Made by a program: the position numbers and the translations under genes
Shown here: positions 7,189 to 14,724 of the stretch, piece after piece
Numbering within the stretch: the stretch's first letter is position 1
Layout of the letters: the number at the start of each line of letters is the position of its first letter
The notes under the pieces: model-generated
What the model was told of the DNA's origin: nothing
Databases searched by the model: none
Seen by the model: the letters and a program-made list of their open reading frames with translations, nothing else
Source: Flammeovirgaceae bacterium UBA5008
GTDB lineage: Bacteria; Bacteroidota; Bacteroidia; Cytophagales; Cyclobacteriaceae
Assembly (NCBI GenBank): GCA_002398365.1
Contig: DGYK01000056.1
Location: 1 to 19,891, forward strand
Reading direction: 5' to 3'
DNA length: 19,891 nt

Positions 7189-8613
7189 CTACCAAACATA
7201 GGTTGCCACAGCCCCTGCCGGCAAGCTGGCCGAGGCATTCATATCTTTGTAACCAATTGAAAATGATTTGAATTCACTGGCATCGTTAACTACAATCAGC
7301 ACCTTTTTTCCAGATGGGGTTACGAATGCAACATTGTATAAGTTATCTGTTACATTAGATTGAATCCGAACAGAACCGGGCGGAACAAACTTAGAGGCGT
7401 GACCAATAATGTAGTACGAAACATTTCGAGTTGTAGTGCCTGCTGAGGTTATGGTTAGTGCGCCAAGGCATAATGTACAACCTCCATCGGTATGTGGTTG
7501 TAAATTTTCATCGGCCGCCAGGTTCCACTCCAACACATTTTTGCTCCAGTTACGAGGTGCACCAACAATCAAATTTTTCACATGCCAACGTAAGTCGCCA
7601 CCGAAATTTCCATTGCCACTGGTCCATTGCTCTGTAAAGTAAACATTCTTATCCGGGTGTGCAGTGTGTACCGTGCTGAGCGCACTAATATCTCCTGCAT
7701 ATAAATGAAAAGCAGAGCCATCTACCAGCGGCTTTGTTTGGCTGTCATCTAAAATGGATATAGGGTAATTCGGATGATCGCAATTGTGATCGTACAAAAT
7801 AATTTTTGTTGATAGTCCTGCAGCCTTCAGTGCGGGGCTGAGGTGTGATTTAATAAACGTGTTTTGCTCACTGCTCGTCATCGTCATACTGGGATTATTG
7901 CCGGGGTGCTCCGGTTCATTTTGTGGGGTAATGGCATCGATGGTAATACCTTCTTGAGCCATTGCCTGAATGTACTTCGTCAGATAATTGGCATATACCG
8001 TGTAATACTCCGTTTTCAAACTTCCACCTTTCGATAGGTTGTTAGTCTTCATCCATACGGGTGCCGACCATGGAGTAGCCATTATCTTAATTTGAGGAAA
8101 GAGTGCTACAATTTCCTTCAAAACTGGAATGAGATTTTTTCGGTCTTCATCAATACTAAATTGAGTAAGCCCCACATCTGTTTGGCCTACGGCTAAATCG
8201 TTGTACGAAAATACATGACCATCTAAATCGGACGCCCCGATACTGATGCGTAAATAGCTCACTCCGATTCCGTTTTGTTCTGTCGTAAAAAGTTCTTTCA
8301 ACAAAGCGGTCCGACTAACCGCATTCATCTTGGTATTAATCAGTTGGGTGCTGCCTCCCGTTAAGGTATAGCCAAATCCATCCATAGATTGAAACCGAAT
8401 GGTGGTATCAACAGAGATGAGAGTTGGAAGTGCAGCTTCTTTTTTAAATGTAATCGAAGAAACCGGAGACAACAAACTTGTTCTTTCTGGTGTAGTGAGC
8501 CATACGTTTATCGTAGGCCCTGTAGCAACTGGAGTAATCACAATGGGTGGAAGCACCGGTGTGGAAGAACAAGCTATTAGCAGTAGGGCGATACAAATGG
8601 AATTTAATCTCAT
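7189..8613 (-). CDS. GH30-family glycoside hydrolase lipoprotein (copy A)
   Basis: Retaining beta-glycosidase of family GH30, a glucosylceramidase-like clan A barrel with a side beta-domain. 474 residues with a type II signal peptide (lipobox LIAC, Cys15) and a proline-rich linker to about residue 35, so it is probably tethered in the outer membrane. The (beta/alpha)8 barrel starts near MDGFGYTLTGG (77-87). It holds TPWSAPVWMKT (180-190), the acid/base Glu233 in ITPQNEPEH and the nucleophile Glu328 in VYFTEQW. GGCTLCLGALTI (377-388) and the closing beta-sandwich (KKVLIVVNDAS) are also typical. Bacteroidota GH30 enzymes of this general look act on beta-1,6-linked or beta-1,6-branched glucans, but the exact linkage cannot be read from the sequence. 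It lies 41 bp after GH30 copy B in the same direction, as the last enzyme gene of the glycan locus. Confidence 0.92.
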   Translation of the reverse strand: MRLNSICIALLLIACSSTPVLPPIVITPVATGPTINVWLTTPERTSLLSPVSSITFKKEAALPTLISVDTTIRFQSMDGFGYTLTGGSTQLINTKMNAVSRTALLKELFTTEQNGIGVSYLRISIGASDLDGHVFSYNDLAVGQTDVGLTQFSIDEDRKNLIPVLKEIVALFPQIKIMATPWSAPVWMKTNNLSKGGSLKTEYYTVYANYLTKYIQAMAQEGITIDAITPQNEPEHPGNNPSMTMTSSEQNTFIKSHLSPALKAAGLSTKIILYDHNCDHPNYPISILDDSQTKPLVDGSAFHLYAGDISALSTVHTAHPDKNVYFTEQWTSGNGNFGGDLRWHVKNLIVGAPRNWSKNVLEWNLAADENLQPHTDGGCTLCLGALTITSAGTTTRNVSYYIIGHASKFVPPGSVRIQSNVTDNLYNVAFVTPSGKKVLIVVNDASEFKSFSIGYKDMNASASLPAGAVATYVW

Positions 8614-8654
8614 ATAAAAGTGATCACGGGGGATGATGAGTATAACATATTATT

Positions 8655-10124
8655 CTATTGAATCAGCATGGTTGAGATAGAGTGAGGTTGCGCAACAATC
8701 AATGTGCTAACCTTGCCAATCATTAACTGATACTTAACTAGTTTGCCGGATGGATTCATTACAATAACAACTTGCTCGCCATCCGGGTTGATAAAGGCAG
8801 TAGTTAACAAATTACTTCGACTGGCAGATGCCGCAATTCGCTTCGCTCCTCTTTTCAAGAATTTAGAAAAGTGCCCGATGTAATAATACGAATTTGAAAA
8901 TATCAATTGACCTGAGCGCGTATCGGCATGTATTGGTGCCATACAAAAGTTCTTCACATGATTGGGACCACCAGTTTCATCAAGCAGAATATTCCAATCC
9001 GTCCAAGCTACAGTTCCGTTATTAAAATCATTGATCATGGAGATACCATAGCGTTCGCCCCATCTCCAGTCATTAATCTTTTCATACTCAAAAGGAAAAT
9101 TACATCCTTCCGTAAAAATCAGATTTTTATCTGGCCACGATTCATGAACTCTCTTGACGTTATCAAACATCTGGTTGCCACCACTCCAATCTTCATACCA
9201 GTGGAAGCCCATTCCCCAGATATATTTCGCTGCTTCAGGGTCATTGAAAATATTCTGTGCACGATGATACATTAAATCCCGATTATGATCCCACACAATC
9301 AACTTACGATCTCGCAATCCATTCTTTTCTAGCGTAGGGCCCAAATAGTTTTTTACAAAATCGCGCTCCTCTTCTGCCGAGAAAATGCAACTCTCCCAAA
9401 GCTGTTTAGCCATGGGTTCATTTTGCACGGTAAGGCCCCACACAGGAATGCCTTCGCTTTCATATGCTTTTATGAATCGAACGTAGTAGTTTGCCCAGCT
9501 TTGAAAATATTCGGGTTTCAACTTACCTCCATGCAGCATGTCATTATTATCTTTCATCCACGCAGGCGGGCTCCAAGGACTTACATAGGTAGTTAGATCA
9601 CTACCAGCAGTTGCAATTGCTTTTTGGATCAGTGGAATGCGAAATTGTTTATCGTGCGTAATGTTGAATGTCTTTAATTCTAGGTCATTGTCTTGCACAT
9701 AAGAATAACTTTCGCTGCTGAAATCACAACTGTTGATATGGGTTCTTACCAAGGTATAACCTATGCCCTTTCGTGGATCGTAATACGCAGTTAGTAAAGC
9801 TTGTTGTTGATCGATAGGAAGCTTGGCAAAAGTCTCTGCCGATGCATCTGTAATGGCTCCACCTATGCCCAGAAAGGTTTGAAACGTTTGAGTTGAATCA
9901 ACGAATACGCAAGTTTCTGTTTCAAGAGGTTGTGCGTGCTTCGTAAATCTTGACGTGTCCACCAATGTGATTCGTAATTGTGTGGAATCAGCAGTGGTAT
10001 AAATAATCGCATTTCTAGTTCGGGAATCGAATTGGTTCTTCGTTTCCTTAATTGGGTCTAATTGCTTTTGCTTGCAAGCAAATAACAATATAGCAACGAA
10101 AGCAAACCATTTTATATTTTGCAT
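8655..10124 (-). CDS. GH30-family glycoside hydrolase lipoprotein (copy B)
   Basis: Second GH30 retaining glycosidase, 489 residues, with a type II signal peptide (lipobox LFAC, Cys17). Landmarks are LGIGGAITDASAETF (85-99), the usual start of the glucocerebrosidase-type barrel; YVSPWSPPAWMKDNN (180-194); the acid/base Glu236 in LTVQNEPMAKQ; HWYEDW (308-313); and the nucleophile Glu339 in LIFTEGC. The C-terminal beta-domain (GEQVVIVMNPSG) is complete. It differs clearly from copy A, with GIGGAITDASAETF against GFGYTLTGG and FTEGC against FTEQW, so the two are not a recent duplication and probably cut different linkages or positions. The motifs fit subfamily 1-like enzymes, some of which remove beta-1,6-linked glucose branches; that subfamily call is tentative. 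A terminator-like hairpin separates it from susD. Confidence 0.93.
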   Translation of the reverse strand: MQNIKWFAFVAILLFACKQKQLDPIKETKNQFDSRTRNAIIYTTADSTQLRITLVDTSRFTKHAQPLETETCVFVDSTQTFQTFLGIGGAITDASAETFAKLPIDQQQALLTAYYDPRKGIGYTLVRTHINSCDFSSESYSYVQDNDLELKTFNITHDKQFRIPLIQKAIATAGSDLTTYVSPWSPPAWMKDNNDMLHGGKLKPEYFQSWANYYVRFIKAYESEGIPVWGLTVQNEPMAKQLWESCIFSAEEERDFVKNYLGPTLEKNGLRDRKLIVWDHNRDLMYHRAQNIFNDPEAAKYIWGMGFHWYEDWSGGNQMFDNVKRVHESWPDKNLIFTEGCNFPFEYEKINDWRWGERYGISMINDFNNGTVAWTDWNILLDETGGPNHVKNFCMAPIHADTRSGQLIFSNSYYYIGHFSKFLKRGAKRIAASASRSNLLTTAFINPDGEQVVIVMNPSGKLVKYQLMIGKVSTLIVAQPHSISTMLIQ

Positions 10125-10162
10125 TGAGGTGTAAGGCTAAAGGATCTCCAAAGGTTCAAAAT

Positions 10163-10196
10163 AAAAGGGTCTGTTCTATTTGAATCAGACCCTTTT
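10163..10196 (-). terminator. Hairpin between susD and the GH30 genes
   Basis: AAAAGGGTCTG (10163-10173) pairs perfectly with CAGACCCTTTT (10186-10196) around a 12-nt loop. The hairpin starts 7 bp after the susD stop (10203). On the minus strand the stem ends in CCCUUUU followed by AUUUUG, so it can act as a full or partial intrinsic terminator. It would leave the surface proteins transcribed more strongly than the two enzymes. Confidence 0.75.
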
Positions 10197-10202
10197 GTAA
10201 GG

Positions 10203-11663
10203 TTAATAACCAGGATTCTGAACCAGTTTTGAATTTTTGTCCAGTTCAGATTGCGGAATTGGAAATAAAAGTCGGTTAGCTGTTAAATTGTAATTAAGAC
10301 TTACATTATCTTTTCCCTTCACCGCGTTCATCACGGTTATTGCTCTTCCGGTTCGTTTGAGATCATACCAACGATGCCCCTCCAAAGCCAACTCTAGTCT
10401 TCTTTCCTTTTCGATTGCTAAACGTAAGGCAGCTTGATCATTCGCTGCGGTATTTGGCAAGCTTACGCGAGATCGAATTTGATTAACTAATGCTTTGGCT
10501 CCTGCCACGTCACCCAACTCATTAGCAGCTTCTGCTCTCAATAAAATGATGTCTGCCAATCGTAAGAAGATATAATTTTGATCACTTGGGCTAAGATATT
10601 TTCTATACTTATTCTGAAAGGGATACGCTGTTAGTGGCCAATTATTGTCTGACCATTTTCCTGTAACATCAAGGAATACGAGTGTGGAGGCTTTGCGAAT
10701 AACATCATTCTCTGCATCAAACGCAGCCACTAAATCGTTGGATGGCGTGTTGAATTTTTTCCAATCCAAACCTCTAAAAATACTGACGCCCCAGTTATGA
10801 TCTATCGTTCCTCCAAAATAGTTAATCTCAAAGATGGATTCCGAAGAATTTTCAATTGAGTTATCCCATAGTTTTTCATAATTGGGAAGTAAGCTGTAAC
10901 CACCTGATATTACCGCATCGCAATACTGTTTCACCTTATTCCAATCATGTGGCTCTTGTGTTGCATAAACCTTTGCCAACATGGCGTTAGCAGCACCTTT
11001 TGTTGCGAAACCCTTATGTGCAGCTGTGGCTGCGGTATTCTGAGCTGCATTTTCTAAATCTAAGATGATTTGCTGATATACTTCACTGGTGGCGGTACGT
11101 GGCGGAAATAGAAGTGGGTAGATTTCGGGCAAGACTTCTGCACTAATCGTTTTTACACCTTTCGTTAAAAGAGGCACATCGCCCCACAATTGCACTAACT
11201 GAAAATAGCAAAACGCCCGGATGAAGGACGCCTCTCCTATTATCTGCTTCTTGCGATCAGCACTGAGGGCCGGATCTGTAACAGCATCAATATTGTTAAT
11301 TACCAAATTAACTTTCCCGATGGTGCTATATAAATAGCCCCAATCGCGCGCCACATTTTTGTTAGTAGCATCAATTTTAAAATTATCTTGCTGGAAGTTA
11401 TTGGGATTATCTCCACCGGCATAAGCATCATCACTTTGAACATCACCGTTTACGAAATAATCTAACTCAAAGTATTCGTTTCGAAAATCAGCATAGGCAC
11501 CTGAAAGTGCGGCTTCTACCTCTGAGGCGTTTGCATAGAGCGGGGCATCTACATTTGTATTGTTAACCGCAATACCTTGCGATTTGGGCTTTAACTCTAA
11601 AAAATCATTGCAGGCGTTCAGAACTACTGAGAATCCAACAAAAATGATAAATCTAAGTTTCAT
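10203..11663 (-). CDS. susD: SusD/RagB-like surface glycan-binding lipoprotein
   Basis: Outer-membrane lipoprotein that caps the SusC channel and captures glycan. 486 residues with a type II signal peptide (Cys18 in VLNACNDFL). The mature start NDFLELKPKS is typical for the family. The N-terminal SusD-like region (EVEAALSGAYADFRNEYF, EASFIRAFCYFQLVQLWGDVPLLT) holds the TPR-like helices. The C-terminal part has the diagnostic RLADIILLRAEAANELGD (about residues 366-383) and RRLELALEGHRWYDLKRTGR, ending NPGY. Its ATG is 12 bp after the susC stop, so the two are surely co-transcribed. The binding site cannot be assigned to a sugar from the sequence. The gene symbol denotes family membership, not identity with the starch protein. 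Confidence 0.95.
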   Translation of the reverse strand: MKLRFIIFVGFSVVLNACNDFLELKPKSQGIAVNNTNVDAPLYANASEVEAALSGAYADFRNEYFELDYFVNGDVQSDDAYAGGDNPNNFQQDNFKIDATNKNVARDWGYLYSTIGKVNLVINNIDAVTDPALSADRKKQIIGEASFIRAFCYFQLVQLWGDVPLLTKGVKTISAEVLPEIYPLLFPPRTATSEVYQQIILDLENAAQNTAATAAHKGFATKGAANAMLAKVYATQEPHDWNKVKQYCDAVISGGYSLLPNYEKLWDNSIENSSESIFEINYFGGTIDHNWGVSIFRGLDWKKFNTPSNDLVAAFDAENDVIRKASTLVFLDVTGKWSDNNWPLTAYPFQNKYRKYLSPSDQNYIFLRLADIILLRAEAANELGDVAGAKALVNQIRSRVSLPNTAANDQAALRLAIEKERRLELALEGHRWYDLKRTGRAITVMNAVKGKDNVSLNYNLTANRLLFPIPQSELDKNSKLVQNPGY

Positions 11664-11675
11664 GAATGTGTAATA

Positions 11676-14606
11676 TTAAAATTCAACATTGAGTCCTAAG
11701 GTGATGGTTCTAGCTTGTGGATAAGTTCCATAGTCAATACCAACTTCGGTAGCACTTCTGCCAAATGCATTCACCTCCGGATCGAAACCACTGTATTTCG
11801 TGAATGTCAACAGGTTTTGACCTGTAGTGTATACCGATAATTTCTTGATACCCCATTTCTTCATTTTTTCCGTATTGAAATTATAAGTAAGTGTTACCGA
11901 TTTCAAACGAACATATGTACCATCTTCTACAAACCGGGATGAGTTTCGCACATTGTCGAAGTTTCCTTGAGATGCTCTTGGAATATCTGTTATTTTGTTG
12001 GTTGGTGTCCATCTCCGCAAAACAGCCTTTGATTGATTTTTGCTATCAAACATTCCTTCCAATGCAATTCTGTTTGCATTAAAAATATCATTGCCAACAC
12101 TTCCTTGAAAAAACAAACTTAAATCGAATCGTTTGTAGGAGAAATTATTCGTAAATCCGAATATAAAATTAGGCTGGCCGTTTCCAATAATGGTGCGATC
12201 AGCAGTATCAAAAATTCCATTGTTATTGATATCGCGATACTGAATGTCTCCCGTTTCTGGCTTTACTCCATCTGAAATGTATCCATACATAGCACCCAAT
12301 GGAAGTCCTTCTCGCACGATATTTACAGGAAGAAAGTTGTTATCAAAGTTTCCAAAGAAATACACCTTAGCATAGTCGCCAAGACTGGTAACTTTATTGC
12401 GATTGAATGAGATATTAAAATCCGTCTTCCATTGCAACTTGTTCTCCATGTTCACAGTTGAAATATTTAGTTCAAGACCTCTATTTTCAATATTTGCTGC
12501 GTTTGTTTGAATGACCTTACTTCCTACCGATTGAGGCAGTTGCACATCCAAAAGTACATTGCTGGTTTGTTTGATATAGGCATCCAACGTTACGATTACT
12601 CGCGCCTGTAAAATGGAAAGATCTAAACCAATGTTTGTTTGATCGGTTGTTTCCCATTGCAAATTTGGGTTTCCGTATGAGGTTTGAGTTTCCGCTGGCC
12701 CAGACAATGGATTGGTTGGTGCTCTTCGACTGTATGAGGTTAATCCATAACGAGCGTAGTTTGAAATTCCATCTTGGTTTCCACTTCGTCCCCAACCTCC
12801 TCTAATTTTCAAATCATTGATGAATCCAAATTGTTGCATAAAAGGCTCAGATGAGATACGCCATGCGGCAGAAAACGCGGGCATAGTTCCCCAGTGCTTT
12901 GCAAGTTTTGATGAGCCATCTGTTTTAACAGTTAAACCAAATAAGTACTTGCCTTTGTAATCATAATTAATCCGACCAAAGAAAGAAACCAAACTAGATT
13001 CGGTGATATTGGTAGCTGCATAGGAAATGTTATTGGCAGCATTTAATGTCTTAATTTCTACATTGTTTGGAAAATCGTTTCCTTGAATGTAGGAGTTATT
13101 AACATAGTTTTTCGAAATGTTCGTTCCAACCAATGCAGTTAGATTATGATCCTTAACCGTCTTTACGTAGGTAAGATAGTTTTCTATTAAATACGTTGTG
13201 CTGGTAAAACGATTTGCCTGACCGTACCCGTGTTGGCTTCTTCCAAAGTTGGTGCGGAAAGGATCAAGGTAATAGTCATAGCGGTAGTTAGTATAGTCAA
13301 TACCGATATTCGTTTTATAGGTTAAATCTTTGATGATTTTAGCTTCTGCTGTCAGGTTACCAAAAAGCCGACTGTCAACAGCTTCCTGATCAGGGCCGTA
13401 TTGTCCTGCATATGGGTTTTCCCAAGAGGCTTGGTATGGATTCGGATCGAACTGACCACTTCCATCACTTTTATAAGGTTTTAAGAACGGAGGTGTGTTT
13501 AAAACACTTAAGATTATTCCTCCGCGATCTGCACCGGTGTTGTCGTTGGTGTTTTTAGTAGTAGTACTTAACAAGTTGAGATTGGTTCCTATTTTCAACC
13601 ATTCCTTTACTTGATTATCGAGATTCAAACGAACTGAAAAGCGATCGAAGGTAGCGGGTGCCACGATTCCTTTGTTTTGCAAATAGTTTGCAGATAGGTA
13701 AAACTGTGATTTTTCATTTCCACCACCGGTTGCCAATTGATAGCTTTGATTGACGCCTGTTCCAAAAACTAAATCACTCCAATTCGTGTAACCTGTTGCG
13801 GCAGGATCTACCGGGATATTCATTTCTTCTAATAAAGTGCGATACTGTTTTGTAGATAGAGTCTCAACTGTCTTGGTCAAATTTGAAATTCCGGTATAAG
13901 CACTAAAGCGAATAAACGAGCTGTTAGAGGTTCCCCGTTTAGTTGTAATTAATACTACCCCATTAGCAGCCCGTGCACCATATATAGCCGCTGCAGATGC
14001 ATCTTTCAATACGGTCATGGATGAAATGTCAGATGGGTTAAGACCTTTGATGTCCATGGTTTGCATTCCATCAACCACATAAAGAGGTTCATTACCAGCA
14101 AGCACGGAGGTGGCACCGCGAATGCGTATGGCAATGTCAGCACCCGGCTTACCAGATGTTTGTATAACCTGGACACCAGCAGCCTTTCCTTGCAAAGCTT
14201 CGGCAGCAGAAACCAATGGCCGATCTTTCAGAGATGCTTCGTCAACAATGGCAACGGAAGTGGTAATATCTTTCTTTTTCTGAGTGCCATAACCTACTAC
14301 CACAACTTCTTCTAGTGTCGTAAGATCTTCTTCTAAAATAATGTCGATAGATGTTCTACCCGAAATGGAAATTTCTTGTTCTTTATAACCAATAAAACTT
14401 ATCACCAAGGTGCCCTCAGAAGCACTAATTTGAAATGTTCCATCGGCATCGGTAGCAACTCCATTCGAAGTTCCTTTGACGATTATGTTTACACCCGGCA
14501 ATGGCAGGCCTGCTCCATCACGCACAGTGCCCTTGATGAGATTCGTTTGTGCGAATGTCCATTGTGTAAGAATTAAAAAAAGAAATAAGACGTAAATTTT
14601 ATTCAT
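11676..14606 (-). CDS. susC: SusC/RagA-like TonB-dependent outer-membrane transporter
   Basis: Imports oligosaccharides across the outer membrane using the TonB system. 976 residues, slightly short for the family (about 1000-1100). Signal peptide MNKIYVLFLFLILTQWTFA then Q. A carboxypeptidase-regulatory-like domain follows at about 22-93 (IKGTVRDGAGLPLPGVNIIV, ATDADGTFQI, VISFIGYKEQEI). The TonB-box region LEEVVVVGYG lies at 98-107. The plug domain runs from about 112 to 225 (AAEALQGKAAGVQVIQ, IRIRGATSV, EPLYVVDGM, SSMTVLKDASAAAIYGARAA, NGVVLITTKRG). The remainder is beta-barrel, ending in the aromatic residue F expected for BAM insertion (GLNVEF). It has no extra STN domain at the N terminus, so signalling through an anti-sigma factor is not expected; this agrees with the separate membrane regulator nearby. 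Forms a pair with the SusD gene 12 bp downstream. Confidence 0.96.
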   Translation of the reverse strand: MNKIYVLFLFLILTQWTFAQTNLIKGTVRDGAGLPLPGVNIIVKGTSNGVATDADGTFQISASEGTLVISFIGYKEQEISISGRTSIDIILEEDLTTLEEVVVVGYGTQKKKDITTSVAIVDEASLKDRPLVSAAEALQGKAAGVQVIQTSGKPGADIAIRIRGATSVLAGNEPLYVVDGMQTMDIKGLNPSDISSMTVLKDASAAAIYGARAANGVVLITTKRGTSNSSFIRFSAYTGISNLTKTVETLSTKQYRTLLEEMNIPVDPAATGYTNWSDLVFGTGVNQSYQLATGGGNEKSQFYLSANYLQNKGIVAPATFDRFSVRLNLDNQVKEWLKIGTNLNLLSTTTKNTNDNTGADRGGIILSVLNTPPFLKPYKSDGSGQFDPNPYQASWENPYAGQYGPDQEAVDSRLFGNLTAEAKIIKDLTYKTNIGIDYTNYRYDYYLDPFRTNFGRSQHGYGQANRFTSTTYLIENYLTYVKTVKDHNLTALVGTNISKNYVNNSYIQGNDFPNNVEIKTLNAANNISYAATNITESSLVSFFGRINYDYKGKYLFGLTVKTDGSSKLAKHWGTMPAFSAAWRISSEPFMQQFGFINDLKIRGGWGRSGNQDGISNYARYGLTSYSRRAPTNPLSGPAETQTSYGNPNLQWETTDQTNIGLDLSILQARVIVTLDAYIKQTSNVLLDVQLPQSVGSKVIQTNAANIENRGLELNISTVNMENKLQWKTDFNISFNRNKVTSLGDYAKVYFFGNFDNNFLPVNIVREGLPLGAMYGYISDGVKPETGDIQYRDINNNGIFDTADRTIIGNGQPNFIFGFTNNFSYKRFDLSLFFQGSVGNDIFNANRIALEGMFDSKNQSKAVLRRWTPTNKITDIPRASQGNFDNVRNSSRFVEDGTYVRLKSVTLTYNFNTEKMKKWGIKKLSVYTTGQNLLTFTKYSGFDPEVNAFGRSATEVGIDYGTYPQARTITLGLNVEF

Positions 14607-14660
14607 AGGTAATGAATTATCATAAAATCTGTTGCTTGCATTGAATGAAGGAAAAGTTGA

Positions 14661-14691
14661 AACAAGAGCAGTTGTTCAAGCTGCTCTTGTT
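14661..14691 (-). other. Intergenic hairpin between the PKD lipoprotein gene and susC
   Basis: AACAAGAGCAG (14661-14671) pairs perfectly with CTGCTCTTGTT (14681-14691) around a 9-nt loop. It lies 33 bp after the PKD gene stop and 54 bp before the susC start. The minus-strand sequence after the stem (UCAACUUUUCC) lacks a good U-run, so it is a weak terminator at most. It could instead be an mRNA stability or processing element. No separate TAnnTTTG-type promoter for susC is evident in the 118-bp gap. Confidence 0.6.
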
Positions 14692-14724
14692 AACCCTAAA
14701 CTCTACCAATGTCTGAATGTATTT

